A DNA stretch of 64,000 nucleotides from Limimaricola sp. G21655-S1 (GCF_027213785.1 NZ_JAPWGO010000002.1:327111-391110), one strand, 5' to 3'. Shown: positions 25,913 through 35,438, numbered from the stretch's first letter. Translations and numbers: made by a program. The notes: a model not told the origin generated them from the letters alone.

Positions 25913-28860
25913 AGGACTTTCTGATCCCCTTTGACGGTCCGGGCGGCACCGGGCTGCACGACGACCGCGACATGGGCACGCCCGCCTCGACCTCCACCAG
26001 CATGGTGACGTTGAGCATCGACGGCTTCGAGGTCACGGTCCCCGAGGGCACCAGCGTGATGCGCGCCTCGGCCGAGCTGGGCATTCAGGTGCCCAAGCTC
26101 TGCGCCAGCGACAACATGGCCGCCTTCGGCTCCTGCCGGCTCTGCGTGGTCGAGATCGAGGGCCGTCGCGGCACCCCCGCCTCCTGCACCACCCCGGTGG
26201 CCGAGGGCATGGTGGTCCACACCCAGACCTCCAAGATCAAGAAGCTCCGCAAGGGGGTGATGGAGCTCTACATCTCCGACCACCCGCTCGACTGCCTGAC
26301 CTGCGGCGCCAATGGCGATTGCGAGTTGCAGGACATGGCGGGGGCGGTGGGCCTGCGCGACGTGCGCTACACGCCCGGGGACAACCATTACGACCCCTCG
26401 GGCACCGGCGCGCGGAGCCAGGCCGAGGCGCGGCTGCGCGACCCTGTCGGGATCAACAATCCGCAATTCATCCCCAAGGATGATAGCAACCCCTACTTCA
26501 CCTACGACCCCAGCAAATGCATCGTCTGCTCGCGCTGCGTGCGGGCCTGCGAAGAGGTGCAGGGCACCTTCGCGCTGACCATCGAGGGTCGCGGCTTCGA
26601 CAGCCGGGTCTCGGCGGGCACCAAGCTCGACGATTTCATGACCTCGGACTGCGTCTCCTGCGGCGCCTGCGTGCAGGCCTGCCCGACCGCGACGCTGCAG
26701 GAGAAGTCGGTGATCGAGATCGGCACGCCCGACCGCTCGGTCGTCACCACCTGCGCCTATTGCGGCGTCGGCTGTTCGTTCAAGGCCGAGATGCGCGGCG
26801 ACGAGCTGGTGCGGATGACGCCCTACAAGCATGGCAAGGCCAATCGCGGCCATAGCTGCGTCAAGGGCCGCTTCGCCTATGGCTACGCCGCGCACAAGGA
26901 CCGCATCCTCAACCCGATGATCCGCGACAGCATCGACCAGCCGTGGCGCGAGGTGTCCTGGGACGAGGCCATCGGCTTTGCCGCGTCGAAAATGCGTGGC
27001 ATCCAGGAGCAATACGGCAAGAAGTCGATCGGCGTGATCACATCGTCGCGCTGCACCAACGAGGAAACCTACCTCGTCCAGAAGATGGCCCGCGCCGTCT
27101 TTGGCAACAACAACACCGATACCTGCGCCCGCGTCTGCCACTCACCCACGGGATACGGCCTCGGCCAGACCTACGGCACCTCGGCCGGGACGCAGGATTT
27201 CGATTCGGTCGAGGACACGGATGTGGTCGTCGTCATCGGGGCCAACCCGACCGATGGCCACCCGGTCTTCGCGAGCCGCCTCAAGAAGCGGTTGCGGGAG
27301 GGGGCGAAGCTGATCGTCGTCGATCCTCGCCGGATCGACCTCGTCAAATCGCCCCATATCAAGGCGGCCCATCACCTCGCGTTGCGGCCTGGTACCAACG
27401 TCGCGATCGTCACCGCCATGGCGCATGTGATCGTGACCGAAGGGCTCTACGACGAGGAATTCATCCGCACCCGCTGCGACTGGGAGGAGTTCCAGGACTA
27501 CGTGGAGTTCGTGGCCGAGGAGCGTCATGCGCCCGAGGCGGTCGAGATGCTGACCGGCGTGCCCGCGCAGGAGCTGCGCGAGGCGGCGCGGCTCTATGCG
27601 ACGGGGGGCAACGGCGCGATCTATTACGGCCTCGGCGTGACCGAGCACTCCCAGGGTTCGACCACCGTCATCGGCATCGCCAACCTCGCCATGCTGACCG
27701 GCAATATCGGTCGCCGGGGCGTCGGCGTGAACCCGCTGCGCGGCCAGAACAACGTGCAGGGCTCCTGCGACATGGGCTCCTTCCCGCACGAGCTTCCGGG
27801 CTACCGGCACGTCTCGGGCTCGGAGGTCCGCGACGTGTTCGAGAGCCTGTGGAACGTCAAGCTCGACAGCGAGCCCGGCTTGCGCATCCCCAACATGCTG
27901 GACGCGGCCGTCGACGGCACCTTCAAGGGGCTCTACTGCCAGGGCGAGGACATCCTGCAATCCGATCCCGACACCAAGCACGTGGCGGCGGGCCTTGCGG
28001 CGATGGACTGCGTGATCGTGCAGGACCTGTTCCTGAACGAGACCGCGAACTACGCCCATGTCTTCCTGCCCGGCTCGACCTTCCTCGAAAAGGACGGGAC
28101 CTTCACCAACGCCGAGCGCCGCATCAACCGCGTGCGCAAGGTCATGGCCCCGAAGAACGGCTACGCGGACTGGGAGGTGACGCAGCTGCTGGCGAACGCG
28201 ATGGGCGGCGGTTGGACCTATACCCACCCCGCGCAGATCATGGCCGAGATCGCGGCGACGACACCGAGTTTCGCCAATGTCAGCTACGAGCTGCTGGAGG
28301 AGAAGGGCTCGGTGCAGTGGCCCTGCAACGACGCCTCGCCCGAGGGCACGCCGCTCATGCATATCGACGGCTTCGTGCGCGGTCGCGGACGTTTCATCCG
28401 CACCGAATACGTGGCGACGGATGAAAAGACCGGCCCGCGCTTCCCACTGCTGCTCACCACGGGGCGAATCCTGTCGCAGTACAACGTGGGCGCGCAGACC
28501 CGGCGGACCGAGAACTCGCGCTGGCACGAGGAGGACGTGCTGGAGATCCACCCGCACGACGCCGAGACACGCGGCGTGCGTGACGGCGATTACGTCCGCC
28601 TCGCCTCGCGCTCGGGCGAGACGTCGCTCAGGGCGCTGGTCACCGACCGGGTCAGCCCCGGCGTGGTCTACACCACCTTCCACCACCCGACGACGCAGGC
28701 CAACGTCATCACCACCGACTTCTCGGACTGGGCGACCAACTGCCCGGAATACAAGGTGACGGCGGTGCAGGTCAGCCCGTCGAACGGCCCCTCCGAGTGG
28801 CAGCAGGACTACGACGCGCAGGCCGAGCAGTCGCGCCGCATCCTGCCGGCGGCGGAATGA
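25909..28860 (+). CDS. fdsA: NAD-dependent formate dehydrogenase alpha subunit (Mo-bis-MGD catalytic)
   Basis: A 983-residue catalytic subunit that oxidises formate to CO2. An N-terminal [2Fe-2S] ferredoxin domain has CRLCVVEIEG, and the His/Cys cluster is DHPLDCLTCGANGDC. Two [4Fe-4S] motifs are CIVCSRCVRAC and CVSCGACVQAC. The MGD domain opens with CAYCGVGCSFKAEM. The Mo ligand is cysteine, C410 followed by H411 in TDTCARVCHSPTGYG, not selenocysteine. MPTs-binding motifs such as NPTDGHPVF and NPLRGQNNVQG follow. It overlaps fdsB and fdhD by ATGA. Oxygen-tolerant homologues (Rhodobacter capsulatus, Cupriavidus) share this layout. Confidence 0.96.
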   Translation: MKDFLIPFDGPGGTGLHDDRDMGTPASTSTSMVTLSIDGFEVTVPEGTSVMRASAELGIQVPKLCASDNMAAFGSCRLCVVEIEGRRGTPASCTTPVAEGMVVHTQTSKIKKLRKGVMELYISDHPLDCLTCGANGDCELQDMAGAVGLRDVRYTPGDNHYDPSGTGARSQAEARLRDPVGINNPQFIPKDDSNPYFTYDPSKCIVCSRCVRACEEVQGTFALTIEGRGFDSRVSAGTKLDDFMTSDCVSCGACVQACPTATLQEKSVIEIGTPDRSVVTTCAYCGVGCSFKAEMRGDELVRMTPYKHGKANRGHSCVKGRFAYGYAAHKDRILNPMIRDSIDQPWREVSWDEAIGFAASKMRGIQEQYGKKSIGVITSSRCTNEETYLVQKMARAVFGNNNTDTCARVCHSPTGYGLGQTYGTSAGTQDFDSVEDTDVVVVIGANPTDGHPVFASRLKKRLREGAKLIVVDPRRIDLVKSPHIKAAHHLALRPGTNVAIVTAMAHVIVTEGLYDEEFIRTRCDWEEFQDYVEFVAEERHAPEAVEMLTGVPAQELREAARLYATGGNGAIYYGLGVTEHSQGSTTVIGIANLAMLTGNIGRRGVGVNPLRGQNNVQGSCDMGSFPHELPGYRHVSGSEVRDVFESLWNVKLDSEPGLRIPNMLDAAVDGTFKGLYCQGEDILQSDPDTKHVAAGLAAMDCVIVQDLFLNETANYAHVFLPGSTFLEKDGTFTNAERRINRVRKVMAPKNGYADWEVTQLLANAMGGGWTYTHPAQIMAEIAATTPSFANVSYELLEEKGSVQWPCNDASPEGTPLMHIDGFVRGRGRFIRTEYVATDEKTGPRFPLLLTTGRILSQYNVGAQTRRTENSRWHEEDVLEIHPHDAETRGVRDGDYVRLASRSGETSLRALVTDRVSPGVVYTTFHHPTTQANVITTDFSDWATNCPEYKVTAVQVSPSNGPSEWQQDYDAQAEQSRRILPAAE

Positions 28861-29666
28861 ACGGCGGGCTGCATCCCTACAGGCGGGTTGCGGCCCATGA
28901 CACCGGGGCGGCCGAAGCCGCCCCCGTCTCGCTGCCCGAGGAGACCCCGGTGGCGGTGGTCTACAACGGCTCGACCCAGGCGGTGATGATGACCACCCCC
29001 GCCGATATCGAGGATTTCGCGCGCGGCTTCACGATCACCGAGGGCTTCGCCGAAGCGCATGAGATCGGCGAGGTCGAGATCATCGAACGGGCGATGGGCA
29101 TCGAGGCCCGGATCTGGCTGCCCGAGAACCGGCAGGCCGCGCTCGATGCGCGTCGCCGGGCGCAGGTCGGCCCGGTGGGCTGTGGGCTGTGCGGCATCGA
29201 CAGCCTTGCGCAGGCGGCGCGCGAGGTGCGCGCCGTGCCCGCCTCCGATCTCGTGCTGGCCCCGTCGGAGATCGCGGCGGCGCTCGACGGGTTGCGCGCG
29301 CGGCAGCCGCTGCACGACGAAACCCGCGCGGTCCACGCGGCCGGGTTCTACGTGCCTGGACGGGGCATCGTGCTCGCCCGCGAGGATGTCGGCCGGCACA
29401 ACGCACTCGACAAGCTGGCTGGCGCGATGGCGGCCGCCGGAACCGATCCGGCCTCGGGCGCGATCGTGCTGACCTCGCGGCTGTCGTTGGAGATGGTCCA
29501 GAAGACCGCGATGATCGGCGCGCCGGTGATGCTCTCGGTCTCGCAGCCCACCGCCCATGCGGTGCGCCTGGCCGAGGAGGCCGGTATCGCGCTCATCACC
29601 CACAACCGCCACGGCACCCGCATCTTTACCCATCACGCCCGCATAGGGAGCGCCCATGTCCTCTAG
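28857..29666 (+). CDS. fdhD: formate dehydrogenase accessory sulfurtransferase FdhD (FdsC)
   Basis: A 269-residue FdhD-family protein, often named FdsC in fds operons. It delivers sulfur to, and protects, the bis-MGD cofactor before insertion in FdsA. The conserved CGLCG motif (VGCGLCGIDSL) holds the sulfur-carrying cysteines. Other blocks are FARGFTITEGFAE, AREDVGRHNALDKLAGAM and SRLSLEMVQKTAMIG, all family hallmarks. ATG 28857 overlaps the fdsA stop. It overlaps fdsD by 11 bp at its 3' end. Confidence 0.94.
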   Translation: MNGGLHPYRRVAAHDTGAAEAAPVSLPEETPVAVVYNGSTQAVMMTTPADIEDFARGFTITEGFAEAHEIGEVEIIERAMGIEARIWLPENRQAALDARRRAQVGPVGCGLCGIDSLAQAAREVRAVPASDLVLAPSEIAAALDGLRARQPLHDETRAVHAAGFYVPGRGIVLAREDVGRHNALDKLAGAMAAAGTDPASGAIVLTSRLSLEMVQKTAMIGAPVMLSVSQPTAHAVRLAEEAGIALITHNRHGTRIFTHHARIGSAHVL

Positions 29667-29916
29667 AACCACCGACGAAAAGCTCGTCTACATGGCGAAC
29701 CAGATCGCCACCTTCTTCGAAAGCCAGGCCGAGGGCACCCGCGCCGAACGCGTGGCCGAGCATTTGCGCTCGTTCTGGGAGCCGCGAATGCGCGACCGGC
29801 TGTTCGAGATGATGGATGCGGGTCGGGCCGAGGATCTGAAGCCGTTGGCACGCAAGGGCGCCGAGATCTGGCGCGCGCATGGCCAGGCCGTTCCGGCCCA
29901 CTCCGAGGAGGAGTGA
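29656..29916 (+). CDS. fdsD: formate dehydrogenase delta subunit
   Basis: The 86-residue FdsD family protein starts with DEKLVYMANQIATFFESQ and has HLRSFWEPRMRDRL and KGAEIWRAHGQ, the small helical partner found at the end of fds operons and needed for active formate dehydrogenase. It has no cofactor motif. It begins 11 bp inside the fdhD 3' end and closes the operon. A repeat element and two hairpins follow. Confidence 0.92.
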   Translation: MSSRTTDEKLVYMANQIATFFESQAEGTRAERVAEHLRSFWEPRMRDRLFEMMDAGRAEDLKPLARKGAEIWRAHGQAVPAHSEEE

Positions 29917-29945
29917 AGCCTCCCGGCTCCAGCCGCACCCTTCCC

Positions 29946-30046
29946 TTTCATCTTTCTACAAATACGCATGGCGAAGCCCGGCGGGCAAAGAGCGCCCTCC
30001 CGGGCCTCGACCAGCCCGGGGCCCTTTTCGGAGGTATCTCCGAAAA
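29946..30046. repeat. intergenic repeat copy 2 (inverted) with two hairpins, probable bidirectional terminator
   Basis: The reverse complement of GCGTATTTG-T-AGAAAGATGA occupies 29948-29967. Then CCCGGGC (29999-30005) pairs with GCCCGGG (30014-30020), and TTTTCGGAG (30025-30033) pairs with CTCCGAAAA (30038-30046) around GTAT. The last hairpin has T-rich arms on both strands, so it could end fdsD transcription and, on the other strand, the small gene at 30066. Confidence 0.55.
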
Positions 30047-30065
30047 AAGCTTGGGACAGGCGCGC

Positions 30066-30302
30066 TCAGCTTTCCGATTTCGCCCGGTAGATCCCTTCGG
30101 GCAGGTGCAGCGCTGCGCCCAGTTCGCGAGCCTGATGCAGCGACAGGGTGATGCGGACCACCGCATCACGCCGGGGGTCGTATTGCTCCACCGTGACGCA
30201 ATCCTCGAAGGCGCAGACGGTGACGTCCTCCTGCAGGTTCGCCGTCCCCTCGTCGACGAGGGTGACCACGGTGGCGTCGAAATCATGCTCGATGGTAAAC
30301 AT
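30066..30302 (-). CDS. hypothetical small protein (78 aa)
   Basis: No family is recognised. The product starts MFTIEHDFDATVVTLVDEGT and is acidic, with alternating beta-like stretches (VTVCAFEDCVTVEQYD) and an amphipathic C-terminal helix region. Two cysteines sit six apart. Codon use resembles neighbouring genes and the frame has a proper stop next to a hairpin, so it is probably real. It is divergent from the M48 gene. Function unknown. Confidence 0.6.
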   Translation of the reverse strand: MFTIEHDFDATVVTLVDEGTANLQEDVTVCAFEDCVTVEQYDPRRDAVVRITLSLHQARELGAALHLPEGIYRAKSES

Positions 30303-30453
30303 GGCCCCAGCCTAGGCAGGCCCGGTCCGCGCCGCAAGCACGACGGCAACCCCATGCCGATCGCGTGAACGGCGCCCCCGCGGGACTGGCCGCGCCCGGG
30401 CCGCACCGCTAGGATCATCTGCAAAGCCCTCAGACAACCGGAAATTCCTGCCG

Positions 30454-31227
30454 ATGCTGTCACGCCTCACTCTCCTCGCCCTGGCCGCCGGCCTCGGGCT
30501 CTCGGCCTGTGCACCCCCCGTCGTGGTCGCCACCGGCCCGCAGCGAACCACCACCGTCACCCGCCCCGGCACCCCGGCCCCGACCCAGGTGACCGTCTCG
30601 AAGGGGCCCGGCGTGGTGGCCGACCCCGATGCCGCCCGCATCGCCGCGCGCAATTTCGTGCAGGTGGTCGAACGGCTCGAGCCGGTCGCCGAACAGGTCT
30701 GCCGCGCCAACGCGCCGCAGTTCGATTGCGATTTCCGGATCGTCGTCGATGACCGCCCCGGCCAGCCCGCCAACGCCTACCAGACCCGCGATGCGCAGGG
30801 ACGGCCGATCCTCGCCTTCACCGTGGCGCTGCTGGGCGAGGTACGAAACGCCGACGAGCTCGCTTTCGTGCTCAGCCACGAGGCGGCGCATCACATCGCC
30901 GGCCATCTCGACCGGCAGAGCCGCAACGCCGCGATCGGCGCCACGGTGTTCGGCCAGCTCGCCAGCGGACTGGGTGGCGGCAACGCCGACGTGGTGCGCA
31001 CGGCGCAGCAGATCGGCGCGGGCGTCGGCGCGCGCAGCTACTCCAAGGATTTCGAACTGGAGGCCGATGCGCTGGGCACCACCATCGCCAAGCGCGCGGG
31101 CTACGATCCCGTCAATGGCGCCCAGTTCTTCCTGCGAATCCCGGATCCGGGCGACACCTTCCTCGGGACCCACCCGCCGAACGCGCAGCGCATGGAGATC
31201 GTCCGCCGTACCGCTGCGGGCCTCTGA
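30454..31227 (+). CDS. M48 family metalloprotease, lipoprotein
   Basis: A 257-residue protein with a lipobox LSAC at residues 16-19, so it is a predicted lipoprotein anchored in the envelope. The M48 zinc motif is HEAAH (LSHEAAHHIAGHLDRQ, about residue 147) and the third ligand Glu is in DFELEADALGTTIAKRAGYD. It lacks the TPR domain of BepA and is closer in size to LoiP/YcaL, which act in outer-membrane protein quality control; this role is inferred. The end HPPNAQRMEIVRR is typical of M48B peptidases. Confidence 0.88.
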   Translation: MLSRLTLLALAAGLGLSACAPPVVVATGPQRTTTVTRPGTPAPTQVTVSKGPGVVADPDAARIAARNFVQVVERLEPVAEQVCRANAPQFDCDFRIVVDDRPGQPANAYQTRDAQGRPILAFTVALLGEVRNADELAFVLSHEAAHHIAGHLDRQSRNAAIGATVFGQLASGLGGGNADVVRTAQQIGAGVGARSYSKDFELEADALGTTIAKRAGYDPVNGAQFFLRIPDPGDTFLGTHPPNAQRMEIVRRTAAGL

Positions 31228-31240
31228 CGCGATCTCCTGA

Positions 31241-31282
31241 ACCGGCCGAAAGCCGGTCGGGGGTGCTCAGACGAGCACCCCC
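31241..31282. terminator. two hairpins between convergent genes
   Basis: ACCGGC-CGAAA-GCCGGT (31241-31257) is followed by GGGGGTGCTC (31259-31268) paired with GAGCACCCCC (31273-31282) around AGAC. The second stem overlaps the 3' end of the hemolysin III gene. These lie just after the M48 stop and probably end transcription in one or both directions, though no T-run is present. Confidence 0.5.
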
Positions 31283-31923
31283 ATCGTGATCGCGGCAAAG
31301 AAGCAGGCCGAGGCGGCCAACACGAAGCCGTGCCAGATCGCGTTGGAAAAGCGCAGCTTTTCCCACAGGAAGAAGATCACGCCGGCCGAGTAGAGCAGCC
31401 CGCCGATGACCACCAGCACGGTCGAGGCCACCGGCAGCGTCAGCGCCAGCGACCAGACCAGCGCGGTGCTGAGCCAGCCGAGAAGGAGGTAGAGCGTCGG
31501 CCCGAGCCGGCCCGGGCTCTTCCAGAAGAACAGTCGCGAGATCGCGCCGCCTAGCGCCACCGCCCAGACCACCGCGAGGATCGCATAGGCGAAGGCCGAG
31601 CCGATCAGCACAACCAGCGGCGTGTAGGTGCCCGCGATCTTCAGATAGATCGCCGCATGGTCGATCCGCCGCAGCACCGGCCTGAGCCCGGTCCATGGCG
31701 TCATGTGGTAGAAGGCCGAGGCCGTGAAGGTCGCGACGAGCGCGCCGCCGTAGACTGCAACGGCGGCGATCCGGCCCGCCTGCGCCTCCGCCGCCATCGC
31801 CGAGAACACGATGAGCAGCACCGCGCCGGTCAGCGCGAAGGTCACGCCGAGCGCATGGATCACGCCATCGGCGATGCGCTCGGAACGGGCATAGGCGGGA
31901 TAGTCTTCGTGTTGAGGTGTCAT
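31267..31923 (-). CDS. hemolysin III / PAQR family membrane protein
   Basis: A 218-residue protein with seven hydrophobic segments. Family metal-site motifs are SAFYHMTPW, RRIDHAAIYLKIAGTYTP and the C-terminal NAIWHGFVLAASA, giving the Ser/His/Asp/His set of the PAQR/CREST superfamily. The bacterial members, such as Bacillus YqfB/YplQ, were named hemolysin III, but their role is probably membrane lipid homeostasis, not toxin activity. Start ATG 31923. Monocistronic by context. Confidence 0.88.
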   Translation of the reverse strand: MTPQHEDYPAYARSERIADGVIHALGVTFALTGAVLLIVFSAMAAEAQAGRIAAVAVYGGALVATFTASAFYHMTPWTGLRPVLRRIDHAAIYLKIAGTYTPLVVLIGSAFAYAILAVVWAVALGGAISRLFFWKSPGRLGPTLYLLLGWLSTALVWSLALTLPVASTVLVVIGGLLYSAGVIFFLWEKLRFSNAIWHGFVLAASACFFAAITMGVLV

Positions 31924-32077
31924 GGGTCACATTTAGCGCGGCGCGGCGGCCGGTGCAGGGGGCATTGGTACAGGTCGCAGCGTCACCGGCATTTCATTGC
32001 TGCCGGCAAGGCCTCGGCGCGTCTTGGCTTCGCCCGGCAGAGCGGCCATTCTGCGCGCTCCGATCCGGGAGCCGAAG

Positions 32078-32437
32078 ATGCGCGAACATTACGAGAGGCT
32101 GCGCATGCGCGCGGTCTGGTCCTGGCAGGGCCTCAAGCATATCTGGAACACCGAGGGCAGCCTTCACCAATGGATGTGGGCCAATATCGTCTCGGCCGGC
32201 CTCGCCTTCCTGCTGCCACTCTCGGCCGGCGAGCGGGGCATGCTGCTGATGGGCGGCGTCATGGTGCTGGCCTTCGAATGCCTCAACACCGCGATCGAGC
32301 GGGTGGTCGACGACGTGAGCGAAGAACGCCGCGAACTGGCCAAGCAGGCCAAGGATTCGGGGAGTGCCGCGGTGGCGGTGGCGGGCGCGGCGGTGGGGCT
32401 CGCCTGGATCTGCGTGCTGGGGGGGCTGGTGCTCTGA
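32078..32437 (+). CDS. dgkA: diacylglycerol kinase
   Basis: A 119-residue integral membrane kinase with three hydrophobic segments. The DgkA signature is VLAFECLNTAIERVVDDVSEE, with the catalytic Glu in ECLNTAIE and the following acidic cluster. The N-terminal amphipathic part is AVWSWQGLKHIWNTEGS. It phosphorylates diacylglycerol to phosphatidic acid, recycling lipid. ATG 32078 is chosen; the frame extends upstream to 31997 with an unlikely Arg/Ala-rich sequence. The 3' end faces the DUF1993 gene. Confidence 0.92.
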   Translation: MREHYERLRMRAVWSWQGLKHIWNTEGSLHQWMWANIVSAGLAFLLPLSAGERGMLLMGGVMVLAFECLNTAIERVVDDVSEERRELAKQAKDSGSAAVAVAGAAVGLAWICVLGGLVL

Positions 32438-32450
32438 CCCGCACCCCGTT

Positions 32451-32942
32451 TCAGTCGATCCAGCTGAACCCTTCGGGGTAGCGATGCAGCCCGTCGAAAT
32501 CGGCCTTGCCCACCGGCACGCCCTGCGCCCGCAGGATCGCATGTGCCATCGACAGGTGGAACCACAGGTTCGGCAGGGCGAAAGCGGCGAGATAGGCCTC
32601 GGGTGACTGCTCCAGATCGGCAAAGCCTGCCCGATGCGCGATACCTTCGACCAATGGCGCCTCGGGCATGGCCTCGATCGCGGCGCGCGCATCGGCGAGG
32701 CATGCTGCAAGGCTTTCGGCGTCAAGGGCAGGATCGGTGTCCGGCGGCGCCTGCCCGATCAACGGCAATGTGGATCTGAGCGCAAAGCCCACGCAGATGC
32801 CGATCTGCTCGGCGAACCCGAACTGGTCGGGCACGAGCCGGGCCTCCATGCAACCGGCCCGCGCTCCGATCCCGAGCAACACCCCGGCCCGGTCGAGCGC
32901 GTGAAGCGCGGAGGAGCGGGCCAGGGCGAGCGTCGGGTCCAT
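32451..32942 (-). CDS. DUF1993 family protein
   Basis: A 163-residue DinB-like helical protein of the DUF1993 family. The hallmark is the C-terminal segment ALPNLWFHLSMAHAILRAQG followed by VPVGKADFDGLHRY. The N-terminal part begins with an ALHALDRAGVLLGIG helix. No catalytic function is established for the family. It starts 4 bp after aspS ends, so it is transcribed with aspS. Confidence 0.8.
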   Translation of the reverse strand: MDPTLALARSSALHALDRAGVLLGIGARAGCMEARLVPDQFGFAEQIGICVGFALRSTLPLIGQAPPDTDPALDAESLAACLADARAAIEAMPEAPLVEGIAHRAGFADLEQSPEAYLAAFALPNLWFHLSMAHAILRAQGVPVGKADFDGLHRYPEGFSWID

Positions 32943-32946
32943 GTCT

Positions 32947-34722
32947 TCAGCTCTCGGGCGGCAGCACCCGCAGCCGCAACTCGCGCAGCTGTTCGTTCGA
33001 GGGCTCCGACGGCGCGTTCATCATCAGATCCTCGGCCCGCTGGTTCATCGGGAAGAGGATGACCTCGCGGATGTTGGCCTCGTCGGCCAGCAGCATCACC
33101 ATGCGGTCGATGCCCGCCGCGCAGCCGCCATGCGGGGGCGCGCCGTACTGGAACGCGTTGACCATGCCGCCGAAGCGCTTGCGCACCTCGTCCTCGCCGT
33201 AACCGGCGAGCTCGAACGCCTTGAACATGATCTCCGGCTTGTGGTTCCGGATCGCGCCCGAGATCAGCTCGTAGCCGTTGCAGGCGAGGTCGTACTGGTA
33301 GCCCAGCACCTCGAGCGGATCGCCCTGCAGCGCCTCCATGCCGCCCTGCGGCATCGAGAACGGGTTGTGGCTGAAGTCGATCCGGCCCTCGTCGTCCTTC
33401 TCGTACATCGGGAAATCGACGATCCATGCAAAGGCGAAGCGGTCGGTCTCGGTCAGGCCGAGCTCCTCGCCGATCGCGACGCGGGCGCGGCCCGCCACGC
33501 GCTCGAAGGCCTCGGGCTTGCCGCCGAGGAAGAAGGCCGCGTCACCGACGCCGAGGCCCAACTGCTGGCGGATCGCCTCGGTGCGCTCGGGCCCGATGTT
33601 CTTGGCGAGCGGACCGGCGGCTTCCATGCCGCCCTCGGCCTCGCGCCAGAAGATGTAGCCCATGCCCGGCAGGCCTTCCTTCTGGGCGAAGGCGTTCATC
33701 CGGTCGCAGAACTTGCGGCTGCCGCCGGTCGGCGCGGGAATCGCGCGGATCTGCGTGCCTTCCTGTTCCAGCAGCTTGGCGAAGATCGCGAAGCCCGACC
33801 CTTTGAAATGCTCGGAAACGTCCTGCATCTTGATCGGGTTGCGCAGGTCCGGCTTGTCGGTGCCGTACCACAGCGCCGCGTCCTTGTAGGAAATCAGCGG
33901 CCATTCGGTGTCGACCTTCCGGCCGCCGCCGAACTCCTCGAAGATGCCCTGCATGACGGGCTGGATCGTGTCGAACACGTCCTGCTGCTCGACGAAGCTC
34001 ATCTCCATGTCGAGCTGGTAGAAATCGGTGGGCGAGCGGTCGGCGCGCGGGTCCTCGTCGCGGAAGCAGGGCGCGATCTGGAAATACTTGTCGAAGCCCG
34101 ACACCATCAGGAGCTGCTTGAACTGCTGCGGCGCCTGCGGCAGCGCGTAGAACTTGCCCGGATGCAGGCGCGAGGGCACGAGGAAGTCGCGCGCGCCCTC
34201 GGGCGAGGAGGCGGTGATGATCGGCGTCTGGTACTCGCGGAAGTTCTGGTCCCACATCCGCTGGCGGATCGAGCGGACCACGTCCGAGCGCAGCGTCATG
34301 TTGGCCTGCATCGCCTCGCGACGCAGGTCGAGATAGCGGTATTTGAGACGCGTCTCCTCGGGGTACTCCTGATCGCCGAAGACCTGCAGCGGCAGCTCCT
34401 TCGACGCGCCCAGCACCTCGACGCCGCGCACGAAGACCTCGATCTCGCCGGTCGGCAGCTTGGGGTTCACCAGTTCGGGCGCGCGGGCCTTCACCTCGCC
34501 GTCGATGCGGATGCACCACTCCGAGCGCAGCTTCTCGACCTCGGCGAAGGCGGCGCTGTCGGGGTCGCAGAGCACCTGCGTGACGCCGTAATGGTCGCGC
34601 AGGTCGATGAACAGGATGCCGCCATGGTCGCGGATCCGGTGCACCCAGCCCGACAGCCGGACGGTATCGCCGACATTGTCACGGGTCAGGGCGGCGCAGG
34701 TGTGGGTGCGGTAGGCGTGCAT
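32947..34722 (-). CDS. aspS: aspartyl-tRNA synthetase, probably non-discriminating (Asp/Asn)
   Basis: A 591-residue bacterial-type class II synthetase. The N-terminal anticodon-binding OB fold holds [20 protein letters not shown], motif 2 is in [13 protein letters not shown], the GAD insertion follows, and motif 3 is [16 protein letters not shown]. The His in RDHGG corresponds to a position (His31 of the Pseudomonas enzyme) linked to acceptance of tRNA-Asn. Charging of tRNA-Asn with Asp, repaired by GatCAB, is therefore likely. ATG 34722 ([10 protein letters not shown]) is the family start; 12 further upstream codons are unsupported. Confidence 0.94.
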   Translation of the reverse strand: MHAYRTHTCAALTRDNVGDTVRLSGWVHRIRDHGGILFIDLRDHYGVTQVLCDPDSAAFAEVEKLRSEWCIRIDGEVKARAPELVNPKLPTGEIEVFVRGVEVLGASKELPLQVFGDQEYPEETRLKYRYLDLRREAMQANMTLRSDVVRSIRQRMWDQNFREYQTPIITASSPEGARDFLVPSRLHPGKFYALPQAPQQFKQLLMVSGFDKYFQIAPCFRDEDPRADRSPTDFYQLDMEMSFVEQQDVFDTIQPVMQGIFEEFGGGRKVDTEWPLISYKDAALWYGTDKPDLRNPIKMQDVSEHFKGSGFAIFAKLLEQEGTQIRAIPAPTGGSRKFCDRMNAFAQKEGLPGMGYIFWREAEGGMEAAGPLAKNIGPERTEAIRQQLGLGVGDAAFFLGGKPEAFERVAGRARVAIGEELGLTETDRFAFAWIVDFPMYEKDDEGRIDFSHNPFSMPQGGMEALQGDPLEVLGYQYDLACNGYELISGAIRNHKPEIMFKAFELAGYGEDEVRKRFGGMVNAFQYGAPPHGGCAAGIDRMVMLLADEANIREVILFPMNQRAEDLMMNAPSEPSNEQLRELRLRVLPPES

Positions 34723-34793
34723 TCTTGGTCCCTTTCGGCGGGTGTCGCGCCGATACACCGGGTTGGGGCCTTGATGTCAAGCAAGCCGAGGGG

Positions 34794-35435
34794 TCAGCCC
34801 GCGACGAGCCGCGCCGGGATCAGTCCGCGAAGCGAGTTGCCCATGTAGAAGCCCGCACCTGCGAGCTCGTCCGGTGTCACGACCGCCTCGCGCCAGCCCT
34901 GCCCCAAGAGCTCGGCCCGCAGCACGCCGGGCAACAGGCCGCAGGACAAAGCCGGCGTGCGATCCCCGACGAAGAGATTGGTGATCGTGCCCTCGCAAAC
35001 CTCGCCCGCCCGGTTCAGGAACAGCCACTCGTCCACGCCTTCGGGCAGCGCGGCCCGCGCCTCGTCGTAGAGCCTGCGCCGCGTCGTCTTGCGGTAGAGC
35101 CAGGGGTCGGAGGGGTCGAGAGGCTCGGGATGGATCGCCACGCGCCATTCCGGCGGGTTCGGCCCGAGCGGCGCCGTGGTCAGGTCGAGCTCGCCACCGG
35201 GACCGAGCGTCAGGCGGCAGCGCAGCGGCGCCTCGGGCGCGAGGTCGAGCAGCGTCTCGGCGCGGGCGTGGTCGAAGGGGTAGCCCAGCGCCTCGGCGGT
35301 GGCTGCCATGCGGTCGAGATGCGCGGGCAAGCGGCGCGGGCCCTCGCCGGGATGCGCGCCAAGCGTCTCGATGATCTGCGGCCGCGCATCGGGCGGCACC
35401 GGCGGATTTGCGTATTTGGGGAACAAAGTGGCCAT
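34794..35435 (-). CDS. pabC: aminotransferase class IV, probable 4-amino-4-deoxychorismate lyase
   Basis: A 213-residue fold-type IV PLP enzyme, shorter than typical PabC (about 270). Recognisable parts are the PLP lysine in LYRKTTRRRLYDEA, EWLFLNRAGEVCEGTITNLF with the conserved glutamate, and the C-terminal GFYMGNSLRGLIPA. It follows pabB by 3 bp and should release 4-aminobenzoate for folate synthesis. The assignment to PabC rests on this pairing as much as on sequence; D-amino-acid or branched-chain aminotransferase is less likely. Confidence 0.82.
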   Translation of the reverse strand: MATLFPKYANPPVPPDARPQIIETLGAHPGEGPRRLPAHLDRMAATAEALGYPFDHARAETLLDLAPEAPLRCRLTLGPGGELDLTTAPLGPNPPEWRVAIHPEPLDPSDPWLYRKTTRRRLYDEARAALPEGVDEWLFLNRAGEVCEGTITNLFVGDRTPALSCGLLPGVLRAELLGQGWREAVVTPDELAGAGFYMGNSLRGLIPARLVAG

Positions 35436-35438
35436 GGT

